A DNA stretch of 64,000 bases from an uncultured Christensenella sp. (GTDB lineage Bacteria; Bacillota; Clostridia; Christensenellales; CAG-917), in assembly GCA_910578325.1 (NCBI GenBank), contig CAJTQT010000001.1, forward strand, positions 62,001 through 126,000. The letters run 5' to 3'. A model generated the notes under the pieces. It did no database searches, was not told where the DNA came from, and saw nothing but the letters and a program-made list of their open reading frames with translations. Position 1 is the first letter of the stretch. Each line of letters starts with the position of its first letter. Positions 8,919 through 17,000 of the stretch are shown one piece after another. A program made the translations under genes and the position numbers.

Positions 8919-9292
8919 AAAAGGTTGTGCTTGCGATTGTTATACTCGCGGTTATACTCACGGCGGGCATACTTGAAAACGTATATATCGACAAACTTTT
9001 CGGAGGACTCGACGAAAGGCTTCTTTCCCTCGAAGAAAGCATAATGGCGCAGGACGAAGAGGCTGTCGACAAAATCGAAGAGATGATAAGTTGGTGGGAA
9101 AATCACCGCGACTATGCCGAACTCTTTGTATACTCTCCCGATATACGCGCGTTTTCCGTCGCGCTTGGCGAAACGCAAGGTTCGCTGGAATGCGGCGATT
9201 TTGACAACGCGCTGTCAAAGGTCAGGTCATTGCAGATTATGTCGCGAAATATACACGATATTCTCGACTTCAACATCTCGGATATAATCTGA
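8915..9292 (+). CDS. DUF4363 family protein
   Basis: A 125-residue protein with one N-terminal membrane anchor (residues 3-20) and a helical extracytoplasmic domain of paired heptad-like helices. Sequence features such as WWENHRDYAELFVYSPDI and a C-terminal LQIMSRNIHDIL segment fit DUF4363, which in Clostridia is commonly encoded beside DUF421 proteins. The ATGA overlap with the upstream gene supports joint function. No enzymatic motif is visible. Confidence 0.85.
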   Translation: MKKVVLAIVILAVILTAGILENVYIDKLFGGLDERLLSLEESIMAQDEEAVDKIEEMISWWENHRDYAELFVYSPDIRAFSVALGETQGSLECGDFDNALSKVRSLQIMSRNIHDILDFNISDII

Positions 9293-9320
9293 GTCAAAGT
9301 ATTACAAACTGTATATATAC

Positions 9321-9374
9321 AAATATGCGAACACGGACATATTAGAATTCTCATATATCCGTATGCGCATATTT
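9321..9374. repeat. Long imperfect inverted repeat between convergent genes
   Basis: Arms 9321-9342 and 9353-9374 are complementary at 19 of 22 positions, around a core containing GAATTC. It lies between the DUF4363 stop and the murC stop, so it probably ends or protects both transcripts, although no clear U-tract follows it. Confidence 0.5.
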
Positions 9375-9443
9375 TCATATCAGCATTCAAATAATTTCCC
9401 GATTGCGTCAACGCGCATACAGTAAACCGCATTGCGAACGCAT

Positions 9444-10772
9444 TCAAATCCTGTCACGCAAATCGTAAATATCTCCGGCGCCTATAAACATCACAACGCT
9501 GTGCGATTTAGCGGCTTTTTTAACGAACTCGATTGCAGATTGCGCGTCGGACGGCGTATAGGTATCTTTTTTGCCGAAACGCTTTATGATTTCACGCGCA
9601 AGCGCGTCAGAACCGCAACCGTCGGATTCATATTCGCGAGCGGCGTACGTAGGCATTATCACAAGCGTTCCGATATTCGCATCCGTGCCCAGAACTTCTG
9701 CAAAATCGTCGAAATACGCCTTTGTCCGAGAATAGGTATGCGGTTGAAACACCGCAAGTATTTTGCCCATTTTCGCCGCGCGTTTGAGCACGCATTTTAT
9801 TTCGGTCGGATGATGCGCAAAATCGAAATATGCAGGAACGCCGTTTATGTCGGCGGCGCGTTCGAATCTGCGTTTCACGCCTTTAAAAGTTTTCAACGCC
9901 GAAAGCGAATCTTTGATATTCACTCCGAGCGTATGCGCTGCGACAACCGCGAAAGACGCGTTTATCAGATTGTAGTCGCCGCCTTCTTTCAAGTCGATAT
10001 TTCCCGCAAAAATTCCGTCAAAATAAAATCTGCATATATCGCCTTTATTTTCGACGTCGTACGTCAAACGATATTTTTCCGACTGCGACACGATTTCCCA
10101 ACGGTCAGCGGATCGCTCTCCGTTCTGATAAATCTTATTCGGCGCGCCTTCCAGATATTCGTCGAAGGCATCGCGCACGCTTTGCAAATCCCGATAGCAG
10201 TCGGGATGGTCGCACTCCACATTGGTAACCAGAGCGACCGTCGGTTTAAGCGTGAGAAAATTGCGTTTGTATTCGCAGGCCTCAACCGCGAAAATCTCGT
10301 TCAATCCCTTGCTATTATTGACATAGTTTCCGAAATCTACACTCTCGCCGCCTATCATAGCGACAAAACTTTTATTTACAGACGCAAGTATATGCGCAAG
10401 CATAGAAGTCGTCGTGGTTTTTCCGTGCGTGCCTGCGATGCCGACTACCGTTTGAAATCCGCTTGCGATATCCGCAAGAAACTGCTGTCTTTCAAAAACA
10501 GGAATGCCGCGCTCGCGCGCCCGCACAAGTTCGGGATGGTCGCTCTTGATCGCCGACGAATAAACGACTTCATCGACGGAATCAACAATTTCGGGATGGA
10601 CTCCCTCTCGAATATCCGCGCCCGAATCTTTAAGAATTTTACAAAGAGAATTGAATTTCGCGTCACTTCCGGATACAACCGCGCCGTGTTCTGCGGCAAA
10701 ACGCGCAAGCGCGTTTACTCCCACTCCGCCGACGCCTATAAAATGAATCTTTTTATCTTCAAGACAAATCAT
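9444..10772 (-). CDS. murC: UDP-N-acetylmuramate--L-alanine ligase
   Basis: A 442-residue Mur ligase. It joins L-alanine to UDP-MurNAc using ATP, the first peptide step of cytoplasmic peptidoglycan precursor synthesis. An N-terminal Rossmann motif, GVGGVGVNALARFA, begins at residue 13; the ATP-binding loop GTHGKTTTT spans residues 114-122. Further on are EACEYKRNFL, a TNVECDHPD motif and the C-terminal FQPHTYSRTKAYFDDFAEVL typical of MurC. Length is normal. There is no ribosome-binding site before the ATG, and a promoter lies directly against the start (10778-10807), so the mRNA may be leaderless. It stands alone, not in a mur/fts cluster. Confidence 0.97.
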   Translation of the reverse strand: MICLEDKKIHFIGVGGVGVNALARFAAEHGAVVSGSDAKFNSLCKILKDSGADIREGVHPEIVDSVDEVVYSSAIKSDHPELVRARERGIPVFERQQFLADIASGFQTVVGIAGTHGKTTTTSMLAHILASVNKSFVAMIGGESVDFGNYVNNSKGLNEIFAVEACEYKRNFLTLKPTVALVTNVECDHPDCYRDLQSVRDAFDEYLEGAPNKIYQNGERSADRWEIVSQSEKYRLTYDVENKGDICRFYFDGIFAGNIDLKEGGDYNLINASFAVVAAHTLGVNIKDSLSALKTFKGVKRRFERAADINGVPAYFDFAHHPTEIKCVLKRAAKMGKILAVFQPHTYSRTKAYFDDFAEVLGTDANIGTLVIMPTYAAREYESDGCGSDALAREIIKRFGKKDTYTPSDAQSAIEFVKKAAKSHSVVMFIGAGDIYDLRDRI

Positions 10773-10777
10773 ACGCC

Positions 10778-10807
10778 ACTATATGAACATAGGGCACGAT
10801 TTGACAA
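10778..10807 (-). promoter_or_regulatory. Promoter abutting the murC start codon
   Basis: On the minus strand, TTGTCA (10802-10807) and TATAGT (10778-10783) are separated by 18 bp. Only 5 bases separate the -10 box from the murC ATG, so the predicted +1 falls on or next to the start codon. No Shine-Dalgarno sequence is present. Confidence 0.5.
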
Positions 10808-10935
10808 AAAAACCGAGTTTAAAAAACGATTTCCCAAGCAAAACGCATACTTGCCTTGCCGATAAAAAAAATTTACGGTTTTTCCGATAAATTTGTAACG
10901 AATATGAAAAAATCGTCTTGAAATGGACACAATAG

Positions 10936-10955
10936 TATGGTACTCTTTTACCATA
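10936..10955 (+). promoter_or_regulatory. Inverted repeat upstream of spoVG
   Basis: TATGGTA and TACCATA form a 7-bp inverted repeat around CTCTTT, ending just before the spoVG ribosome-binding site (AAAGGAGGT). It could be an operator or a 5' mRNA hairpin. A weak -35-like TTGAAA lies upstream near 10918, but no convincing -10 box was found. Confidence 0.35.
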
Positions 10956-10973
10956 ACCAAAGGAGGTCATAAT

Positions 10974-11252
10974 ATGATCGCAATTACAGACGTAAAAATC
11001 CGCATAGTAAATGCGGAAAACAGCAAACTTAAAGCCGTTGCATCGATTATTATCGACGATTGCCTTGCAATCCACGATATAAAAATAATCGAAGGCGACA
11101 ATGGAGAATTTATCGCTATGCCGTCCCGAAAAACCCCTACGGGCGAATTCAAGGATATAGCGCATCCAATCAACACCCAAACGCGCGAGATTATGCGTGA
11201 CGCAGTGCTCGCAGCGTACAAACGCACGTTGGAAGAAAACTCCGCAATCTGA
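10974..11252 (+). CDS. spoVG: SpoVG regulatory RNA/DNA-binding protein
   Basis: A 92-residue SpoVG. The opening ITDVKIRIVN and the motif EFIAMPSRKTPTGEFKDIAHPI are the hallmark of the family, which binds nucleic acid and modulates septation, sporulation and virulence genes in Firmicutes. The start at 10974 is chosen because AAAGGAGGT lies at ideal spacing; an in-frame ATG 51 bases upstream would extend the protein beyond the family N-terminus. It is monocistronic, divergent from murC, and followed by a terminator at 11425. Confidence 0.95.
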   Translation: MIAITDVKIRIVNAENSKLKAVASIIIDDCLAIHDIKIIEGDNGEFIAMPSRKTPTGEFKDIAHPINTQTREIMRDAVLAAYKRTLEENSAI

Positions 11253-11424
11253 CCGTATTTATTTTCACAATCGGTTTTTCTGTTCCGTAACTTAATTTAC
11301 TTTCCTGATTTCCTGTCGGCATAAGAAAAAACAACGCGAACTGTGTCAAAATATTTACACTATAAATACACCTGACGCAAAATTCCATTCTTGATAACGT
11401 CTTTTGTGTTTTTCAACTTACAGT

Positions 11425-11458
11425 AAAAACCGCGTTTTTCATATAAAGCGCGGTTTTT
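11425..11458. terminator. Bidirectional rho-independent terminator
   Basis: AAAAACCGCG and CGCGGTTTTT form a stem that extends inward through TTT/AAA pairs to a 6-base loop. U-tracts on both strands allow it to end spoVG on the plus strand and any read-through from the minus-strand gene. Confidence 0.8.
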
Positions 11459-11561
11459 ATTGCGCGATAAAGTCCAAATTACGGATATGCTTAATTGTAA
11501 CTTTGAGCATTTGCGGCAAACTATCAGATATCGATATATGCGCCTATGCCCATTTATATAA

Positions 11562-11593
11562 ATGCACGTATGCATAATTCCGCATACGTGCAT
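11562..11593. repeat. 12-bp inverted repeat downstream of the acyl-CoA synthetase-like gene
   Basis: ATGCACGTATGC and GCATACGTGCAT are perfectly complementary around an 8-base loop. It starts 28 bases after the stop of the minus-strand gene and is followed on that strand by TTTATATAAAT, so it may act as a weak terminator or 3' stabiliser. Confidence 0.5.
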
Positions 11594-11621
11594 AAGTAGT
11601 ATTTATACGTTTAGATACCTG

Positions 11622-13142
11622 TTATCTGCCGTATTCTTCCTGCAATTTTAATACGTCTATCTTGCTCATCTTCGTGCGAGGAAACTCTTCGACGCACACC
11701 ACGGAACTCGGCACATTCCAGTGAGACATGCGCTTCGCAATATGTGCGACAGCCGCCCTCTTCTGAGCATCTGATATACTCCCCTCAACAAGCAGACGTA
11801 TAAACGGTTTACCGTTTTCTACATAAGTTATAGCGATGCATTCGTCGACAAAACTCAACTCTCTCGCAACTCTCTCTATTTCGGAAGGGAATACGTTCAT
11901 TCCCGAAATTTTGATAAGCCGCTTTTTTCTGCCCAGATAATACAGCCGACCTTCCCCGTCTGATTTAAATAGGTCCCCTGTGCGCACCCACGTCTTTCCG
12001 TCTATTTGCACGAGAGTTTTGGCAGTTGCTTCGTCATCGTTCAGATATCCGCTGAAAATCTGCTCGCCGCTTATAAGCAATTCACCCGCATCCCCGCAAG
12101 GCACGGCAACAAGATTCTCGTCGACGACTCTCGCTTCCACGTTAAGTATTGCATTGCCGACGGAGCCTTGTACAAATCCGCCTTTGGTAAGCGTACAGAC
12201 GGTGACCGTTTCCGACAGTCCGTAACCGGGGGAAAGCACTCCTTTTGCCCCGCATTCTTTCATACGCGCGTCGAATTGAGCAATAAGGTCGTCGCTTACT
12301 GCGTCGCCGCCGACATATACGTCTTGCAGGCTTTCGATATTTCTGCCCGAGAATTTATCATACGCCAAAAGTTTTGATACCATTCTCGGAACTGCGAGCA
12401 TTGTTGTAATTTTATTTTTCGCAATAACTTTCGTCGCCTTTTTAACGTTAAAACGCGGCATAAGCACAACGGTCATATTTGCGCACAGCGACGCGTGAAC
12501 TCCTACGCACAGTCCGAAACCGTGAAACATAGGCAGTACGACCAGCATACGGTTGTTTTCATCGAATTTATCGTCAAGATAATTCAGAAGATTGCCTGCC
12601 ATTGCATTCGCCGCGCGCGATGATAGCACTAAGGTTTTGGGTTCTCCGAACGTCCCGCCCGACTGCATATAAAAAACAGGCTCTTCACCGTCGCCCTTAT
12701 ACGGTTCGAAAAAAACAGCCGACGGTAAACCGACGTATGCGTACGAAAGAAATGGACAAAAAACTTTTTTCGCGTTTCCGCAGCGATTTGAAAAAGTTCT
12801 GAAATTAATATCAGACAAAAAGACCGCCTTAGGCTCCTGTTTCGCAATAGCCGCCGCGAACTCGTCCGCCGACAAAAGCGGATGAATCATAGAAGCGACC
12901 GCGCCTATCCGAGAAAGCGCGTAAGTCGCCACAACGCTCTGGATTATATTGGGAAGCGCGAGAACGACGGCGTCACCTTTGCGTACTCCCAAAGAGTAAA
13001 GTCCGCTTGCAACTCTGTCAACCTCTTTGAAAAATCGCGGAAACGTCATTTTCGCATACCCGCGTACGACGGCATCCGTATCGCCTTTGACGTGATACGT
13101 GCGCATAAAGTCGTATAAGGATTGATGTATATCAAACTGCAT
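11622..13142 (-). CDS. Class I adenylate-forming enzyme (acyl-CoA synthetase-like)
   Basis: A 506-residue ANL-superfamily ligase. These activate a carboxylate with ATP and usually transfer it to CoA. The phosphate-binding loop QSGGTFGEPKT spans residues 160-170, with Phe where Thr is usual. GYGLSE (A5), TGD (A7), RKKRLIKISGMNVFPSEIE (hinge) and a C-terminal PRTKMSKID with the catalytic lysine are all present, so the enzyme should be active. The substrate is not predictable; a medium or long fatty acid is most likely. It is monocistronic. No ribosome-binding site precedes the ATG and a near-perfect promoter lies six bases upstream, predicting a leaderless mRNA. Confidence 0.88.
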   Translation of the reverse strand: MQFDIHQSLYDFMRTYHVKGDTDAVVRGYAKMTFPRFFKEVDRVASGLYSLGVRKGDAVVLALPNIIQSVVATYALSRIGAVASMIHPLLSADEFAAAIAKQEPKAVFLSDINFRTFSNRCGNAKKVFCPFLSYAYVGLPSAVFFEPYKGDGEEPVFYMQSGGTFGEPKTLVLSSRAANAMAGNLLNYLDDKFDENNRMLVVLPMFHGFGLCVGVHASLCANMTVVLMPRFNVKKATKVIAKNKITTMLAVPRMVSKLLAYDKFSGRNIESLQDVYVGGDAVSDDLIAQFDARMKECGAKGVLSPGYGLSETVTVCTLTKGGFVQGSVGNAILNVEARVVDENLVAVPCGDAGELLISGEQIFSGYLNDDEATAKTLVQIDGKTWVRTGDLFKSDGEGRLYYLGRKKRLIKISGMNVFPSEIERVARELSFVDECIAITYVENGKPFIRLLVEGSISDAQKRAAVAHIAKRMSHWNVPSSVVCVEEFPRTKMSKIDVLKLQEEYGR

Positions 13143-13148
13143 ACAGTT

Positions 13149-13177
13149 ATTATAATTAACATTAAACTTACAGTCAA
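13149..13177 (-). promoter_or_regulatory. Strong promoter predicting a leaderless transcript
   Basis: TTGACT (13172-13177), a 17-bp spacer and TATAAT (13149-13154) on the minus strand. Six bases (AACTGT) separate the -10 box from the ATG at 13142, so the canonical +1 is the A of the start codon. There is no Shine-Dalgarno sequence. Confidence 0.7.
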
Positions 13178-13271
13178 CACGCTTTCGACATAAACAGAAA
13201 ATTTATCCGAAATCATACTTTAAGCGTCCGAAATACACACTGAACTCAATTTAAATTTTTTTTATTCGAAT

Positions 13272-13301
13272 GTATAAACTCTCTCTGCGGCGTCAATAAT
13301 C
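13272..13301 (+). promoter_or_regulatory. Possible sigma-F promoter of spoIIQ
   Basis: GTATA (13272-13276) matches the sigma-F -35 consensus GYATA. After 15 bp, GTCAATAATC matches most fixed positions of the sigma-F -10 consensus GGNRANANTR, with T for the second G and a final C. It lies just ahead of the TTGGAGG ribosome-binding site. B. subtilis spoIIQ is sigma-F dependent, which makes the match meaningful but not proven. Confidence 0.35.
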
Positions 13302-13323
13302 ATTTCATCTTGGAGGTACTAAA

Positions 13324-13989
13324 ATGAGCAAATTCACAGTTGCAGCAAAACGCTTCGGCGGATTTATGAAACGCAACGCATTCTATTTTCTGATTGTACT
13401 GTGCATCGCTTCGGTTGCAACGGTCATTGCACTCGCGGTAACCCATAATTCAGGTGTAAACCCCGATTCCGGTCTCAATCAAGACGATACCGTTCTTAAA
13501 CCCGACGACAAAAATCCCGATGACAATAAGCCTGACGACAAAGATCCCGACGACGAGAACCCGCCTGCGCCTAAACTTACTTTCATCGCGCCTTGTAACG
13601 GCACCGTTCTCAACGAGTACAGTCTGGTCGCGTCAAAGAACCCTTCTCTCGGCGGACAATACGAAACTCACGCGGCAATCGACTACGTGTCTACCGACCT
13701 TAACGTTTTCGCCTCTGCCGACGGAACAGTCAAAGAAACGGGACACAACAAACTCAACGGAAACTTTATCGTAATCGAGCACGAAGGCGGATATGTGACA
13801 AAGTATATGTCTCTTGAAACGCTCCCCACTCTTAAAAGCGGCGATAAAGTCAAACAGGGACAGACTATCGGAAAGATGTCCACAACTCAGGGCACAGAGT
13901 TCCACAAAGGCAATCACCTGCACTTCGAACTCTACAAAGACGGCGCGCTTATCAATCCGCTCGACGTACTTGTGCTCGAAGAGAAATAA
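13324..13989 (+). CDS. spoIIQ: SpoIIQ-like membrane-anchored LytM (M23) protein
   Basis: A 221-residue protein with a membrane anchor (residues 19-40), an acidic PDDKNPDD-type linker (55-82) and a LytM domain. In the spore-forming cell, SpoIIQ spans the forespore membrane and docks with SpoIIIAH in the feeding-tube channel. The C-terminal GNHLHFELYKDGALINPLDV resembles B. subtilis SpoIIQ closely, and YMSL at 161-164 matches its YQSL where active M23 enzymes have Y-x-H-L. The zinc ligands His116, Asp120 and His200 are present, as in clostridial SpoIIQ. It starts after TTGGAGG and is monocistronic. An ordinary M23 endopeptidase is the alternative. Confidence 0.75.
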   Translation: MSKFTVAAKRFGGFMKRNAFYFLIVLCIASVATVIALAVTHNSGVNPDSGLNQDDTVLKPDDKNPDDNKPDDKDPDDENPPAPKLTFIAPCNGTVLNEYSLVASKNPSLGGQYETHAAIDYVSTDLNVFASADGTVKETGHNKLNGNFIVIEHEGGYVTKYMSLETLPTLKSGDKVKQGQTIGKMSTTQGTEFHKGNHLHFELYKDGALINPLDVLVLEEK

Positions 13990-14036
13990 GACTTAAACAA
14001 AAATTTACGTCAGAAGAATATAATCTCCCCCTTATC

Positions 14037-14065
14037 AAAAAGACGACTGCAAGCAGTCGTCTTTT
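14037..14065. terminator. Bidirectional terminator between spoIIQ and the M60 gene
   Basis: GACGACTGC and GCAGTCGTC, flanked by A5 on one side and T5 on the other, form a strong hairpin serving both converging genes. Confidence 0.9.
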
Positions 14066-14091
14066 TGAATAACTTATTTAGCGTAAACCTT

Positions 14092-17000
14092 TCAACTCTC
14101 CTGTGCTTTCCATACTACAATCGAATCGATATTTGCGCTGTTGTTCAGGCACTTGATTTTAACATTATGCTTCCCTGCGCTTAGTTTCTGGGACAGATAT
14201 GTCAATCCGTAGTCATCCTTTACCTTTTTCAACGCAATCGAATCTACTTTCGAACCGTCAATATAGACATCGAAACTGCCGCCGAGAACAACGGAAGACA
14301 GAATGCCGAGTTGTTCGCCCTCAAACTCGAACTCCATAATCGCGCCTTTCTTTCCTACATACACGTGACCGAAAGTAGAAAGCGTCGATTTGGTGTACCA
14401 GTCGCCCTTAAATGTAAATTTAGTCTCGTCGGGTGAATACTGTTTTCCTCCGTTTATCTCGAACATGCGCCACATTTCAACCTCGCCGATGATTATATGC
14501 GCGCCTTGCGATTCCGTTATAACAAGAGTATAATATCTGAACGACGTTTCTTCGAAATTCACTACGCACGAATTGCCCGTGCGAGGAACATTCTTAAACT
14601 CTCCAACCTTAAAGAATTCGGTTCCGTCAATACTGCCGTACAACACAAAAGTCTTTGGAATATGATAGTCTCCGTTGGGACGGTACTGACTCCAAATCGT
14701 CATTCTGTTTACAGCCTTAACCTCCCCCAAATCTATTTCAAAATTAAGTCCGCCGCTCGGAATACCATTTGTGTGTATAAACGTATTTTTGTTTCCGTCC
14801 GTAAGGTTGGCAACGGGAAAGTTATTTATATTATAACTGTTCTTCTGTGAATAATTAGTCGACACCAAAGTCTGATCTTCGTTCTGCATAAGGTTGTCAT
14901 TATAGTTGTAAACATAATTTCTCGTATAGAAATAGTCTGATTCGAAAGGCGTTTTAATGATTTCGTAACTATTGCGGTACGATGAAGCGTACGACACCCT
15001 TACGCTTTCGGGGACTTCTCCGATTATATTGCCCTCACTGTCTAAGATAGGCGCAGGCGGCGTAAATTTACCCCAGCCCAAGCCCATAAATGCGCCTCTG
15101 GGTTCGCCGTCCTTACGAATCATTACCATTCGGTAATACACCCAGGTATCCGCCGTCAACTGACGGTCGCAATAACCCGTGCCCTCAATCTCGTTTATCG
15201 GGAAATTCACGTTTGCGGAATTTGTACTGTTATAATCGGCGGCACGTTCGAAAGTCTTTCCGTCGTCGAACGACAGATACAACGCGACGCTCATTCGTCC
15301 GCGGATTGTGAATCTGTATTTGGCATTGTCGTCGATATACAGTTTTCCGCTGACCATAATCGCCTGACTCTTCACGCCCGCGTCGACGACACCGTCGTTT
15401 ACGTTTGCCGCGTCGTTCTGAATCGCGTCGATAAACCATACTTCCGAGTTGCAGTTCTGTATAACCTTACCCGTATTCGGATTGATAGGATTCTGGTTGT
15501 TGCCGCTTACCACGCTGCTATAACCCGCAAAGCCCGCTTCATAAGCGTCGACCGCCGTGTCATATTTGTTTTCGGTATAACTGTAAGTTGTTCTCTCCAA
15601 AACGTATTTTTCCATTTCGTGAGACTGCTCGAATTCGAGCACAAGGTCTACGTCGTCAACTTCAAACGCTCCGTCCTTGTGAGTTATCTCCAAGGTGACA
15701 ATAATCTTTCCCGAGAAAAGTTCCTTATTAGGTTTAAACACGAAGGACTTATTCTCAAGATCGAGATTTGAAATCGTTCCGTTTTCGGGGTCGGATACGT
15801 TCTTAATTCTGAATTCGAATCCCTCAGGCAAAATAATGCTTCCGCCAGCGTGTATTCCGCCGGGCGCGGCATATTTATGCAAGTCTACGACAAAGTCCTC
15901 TCCGTAAGGGATAACGTACGGTTGCGCCGTGCTGATATATTTCTTCTCGCCGTCGTACATATAACTTCTGCCAGTCTGATACACGCTGGCAACAGGAACA
16001 AACATCGGATAAGAAGGATCCGTAAACCTGTCTACATTTTCCTGAGATATGCCGCCGCCCAACAAATTGTTGAAGAAATAGGACATATTGTTGTGCGTAA
16101 CTTCTGTCCACGCTCTGAAATAGCCCGTATACGATTGACCGTATCTGCCTCTTTGCTGAGTCAATTTTGACTGTATAAAGTTATCCTGCCCGAAATTATG
16201 CAACAGTGTCGCATAAAGTGAAAGACCTTGCTTGCCGTTGCCGCCCCAGGTCTGCTGAATAACTTCGTTGAGAGGCCAGGAGGGGCTTGTATATCTGTTC
16301 CAACCGCTCAGTCCAGCCGCGCCGAAATTCCCTATCTGTCTGGCTCGCGAAATACGCGTAAACAGACTGTATTCAACGAGGTTCATACCGTTATTTGTAA
16401 CCTCGCCGCCGTTTCCTACTCCGTAACCCTGGAAGTTATGGTTGTATTCGTGCATATTGCCCCACGCGCCGCTGTTTACGAAAGATTCGTAATTGAGCGA
16501 GTTCGTCATCCAGCCATACGGACAGTTGACCGCGTGTTGACTGGGGAATGCAACCGCCGCGCCTGCCGCAACGAACGGGTCGTAAAGAAATACTATTCCC
16601 TGATTGCTGCCCTGCGTCGATACAAGAGAAATCTTTTCCCAAAGCACCGCCGCCTTATATATTTCGTCATAAGAGAACTTTTGAGCAATCGATTTGGGAC
16701 CTGAGTGCAATACGCCGTATTCCCAGACTTCCATATCGAACATAGGCGCCGTCGATTTGCTGTTCTGCTCGAACTCTTCGGGAGTGGTATAACCCAAAAT
16801 AAAGTGGGAATACGGAACTCCGCCCGAAATAGTAACCGTCGTCGTAACCGACGTATTATGAACGTATATTGGACCGCCGAGGAAAGAACCCACGTATGCA
16901 GTGTATACCTGACGTTCCTCGTCGTACTCGGAATTCGCCTTGTTTACAACCATACTGTTAAGGATAACGGGCATACGGTTAATATTTCTTGCCGCCCAGA

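Larger units (their letters stand above)
11253..11621. other. Intergenic region without a gene
   Basis: These 369 bases separate the converging spoVG and acyl-CoA synthetase-like genes. They hold a bidirectional terminator (11425-11458) and a strong inverted repeat (11562-11593). The rest is AT-rich and I see no convincing small gene or structured RNA. Confidence 0.6.

Noticed and set aside
9432..10865. A 477-codon open frame on the plus strand
   Set aside because: It lies antisense to murC, has an unnatural Arg/Phe/His-rich composition and no ribosome-binding site; it is an effect of codon bias.
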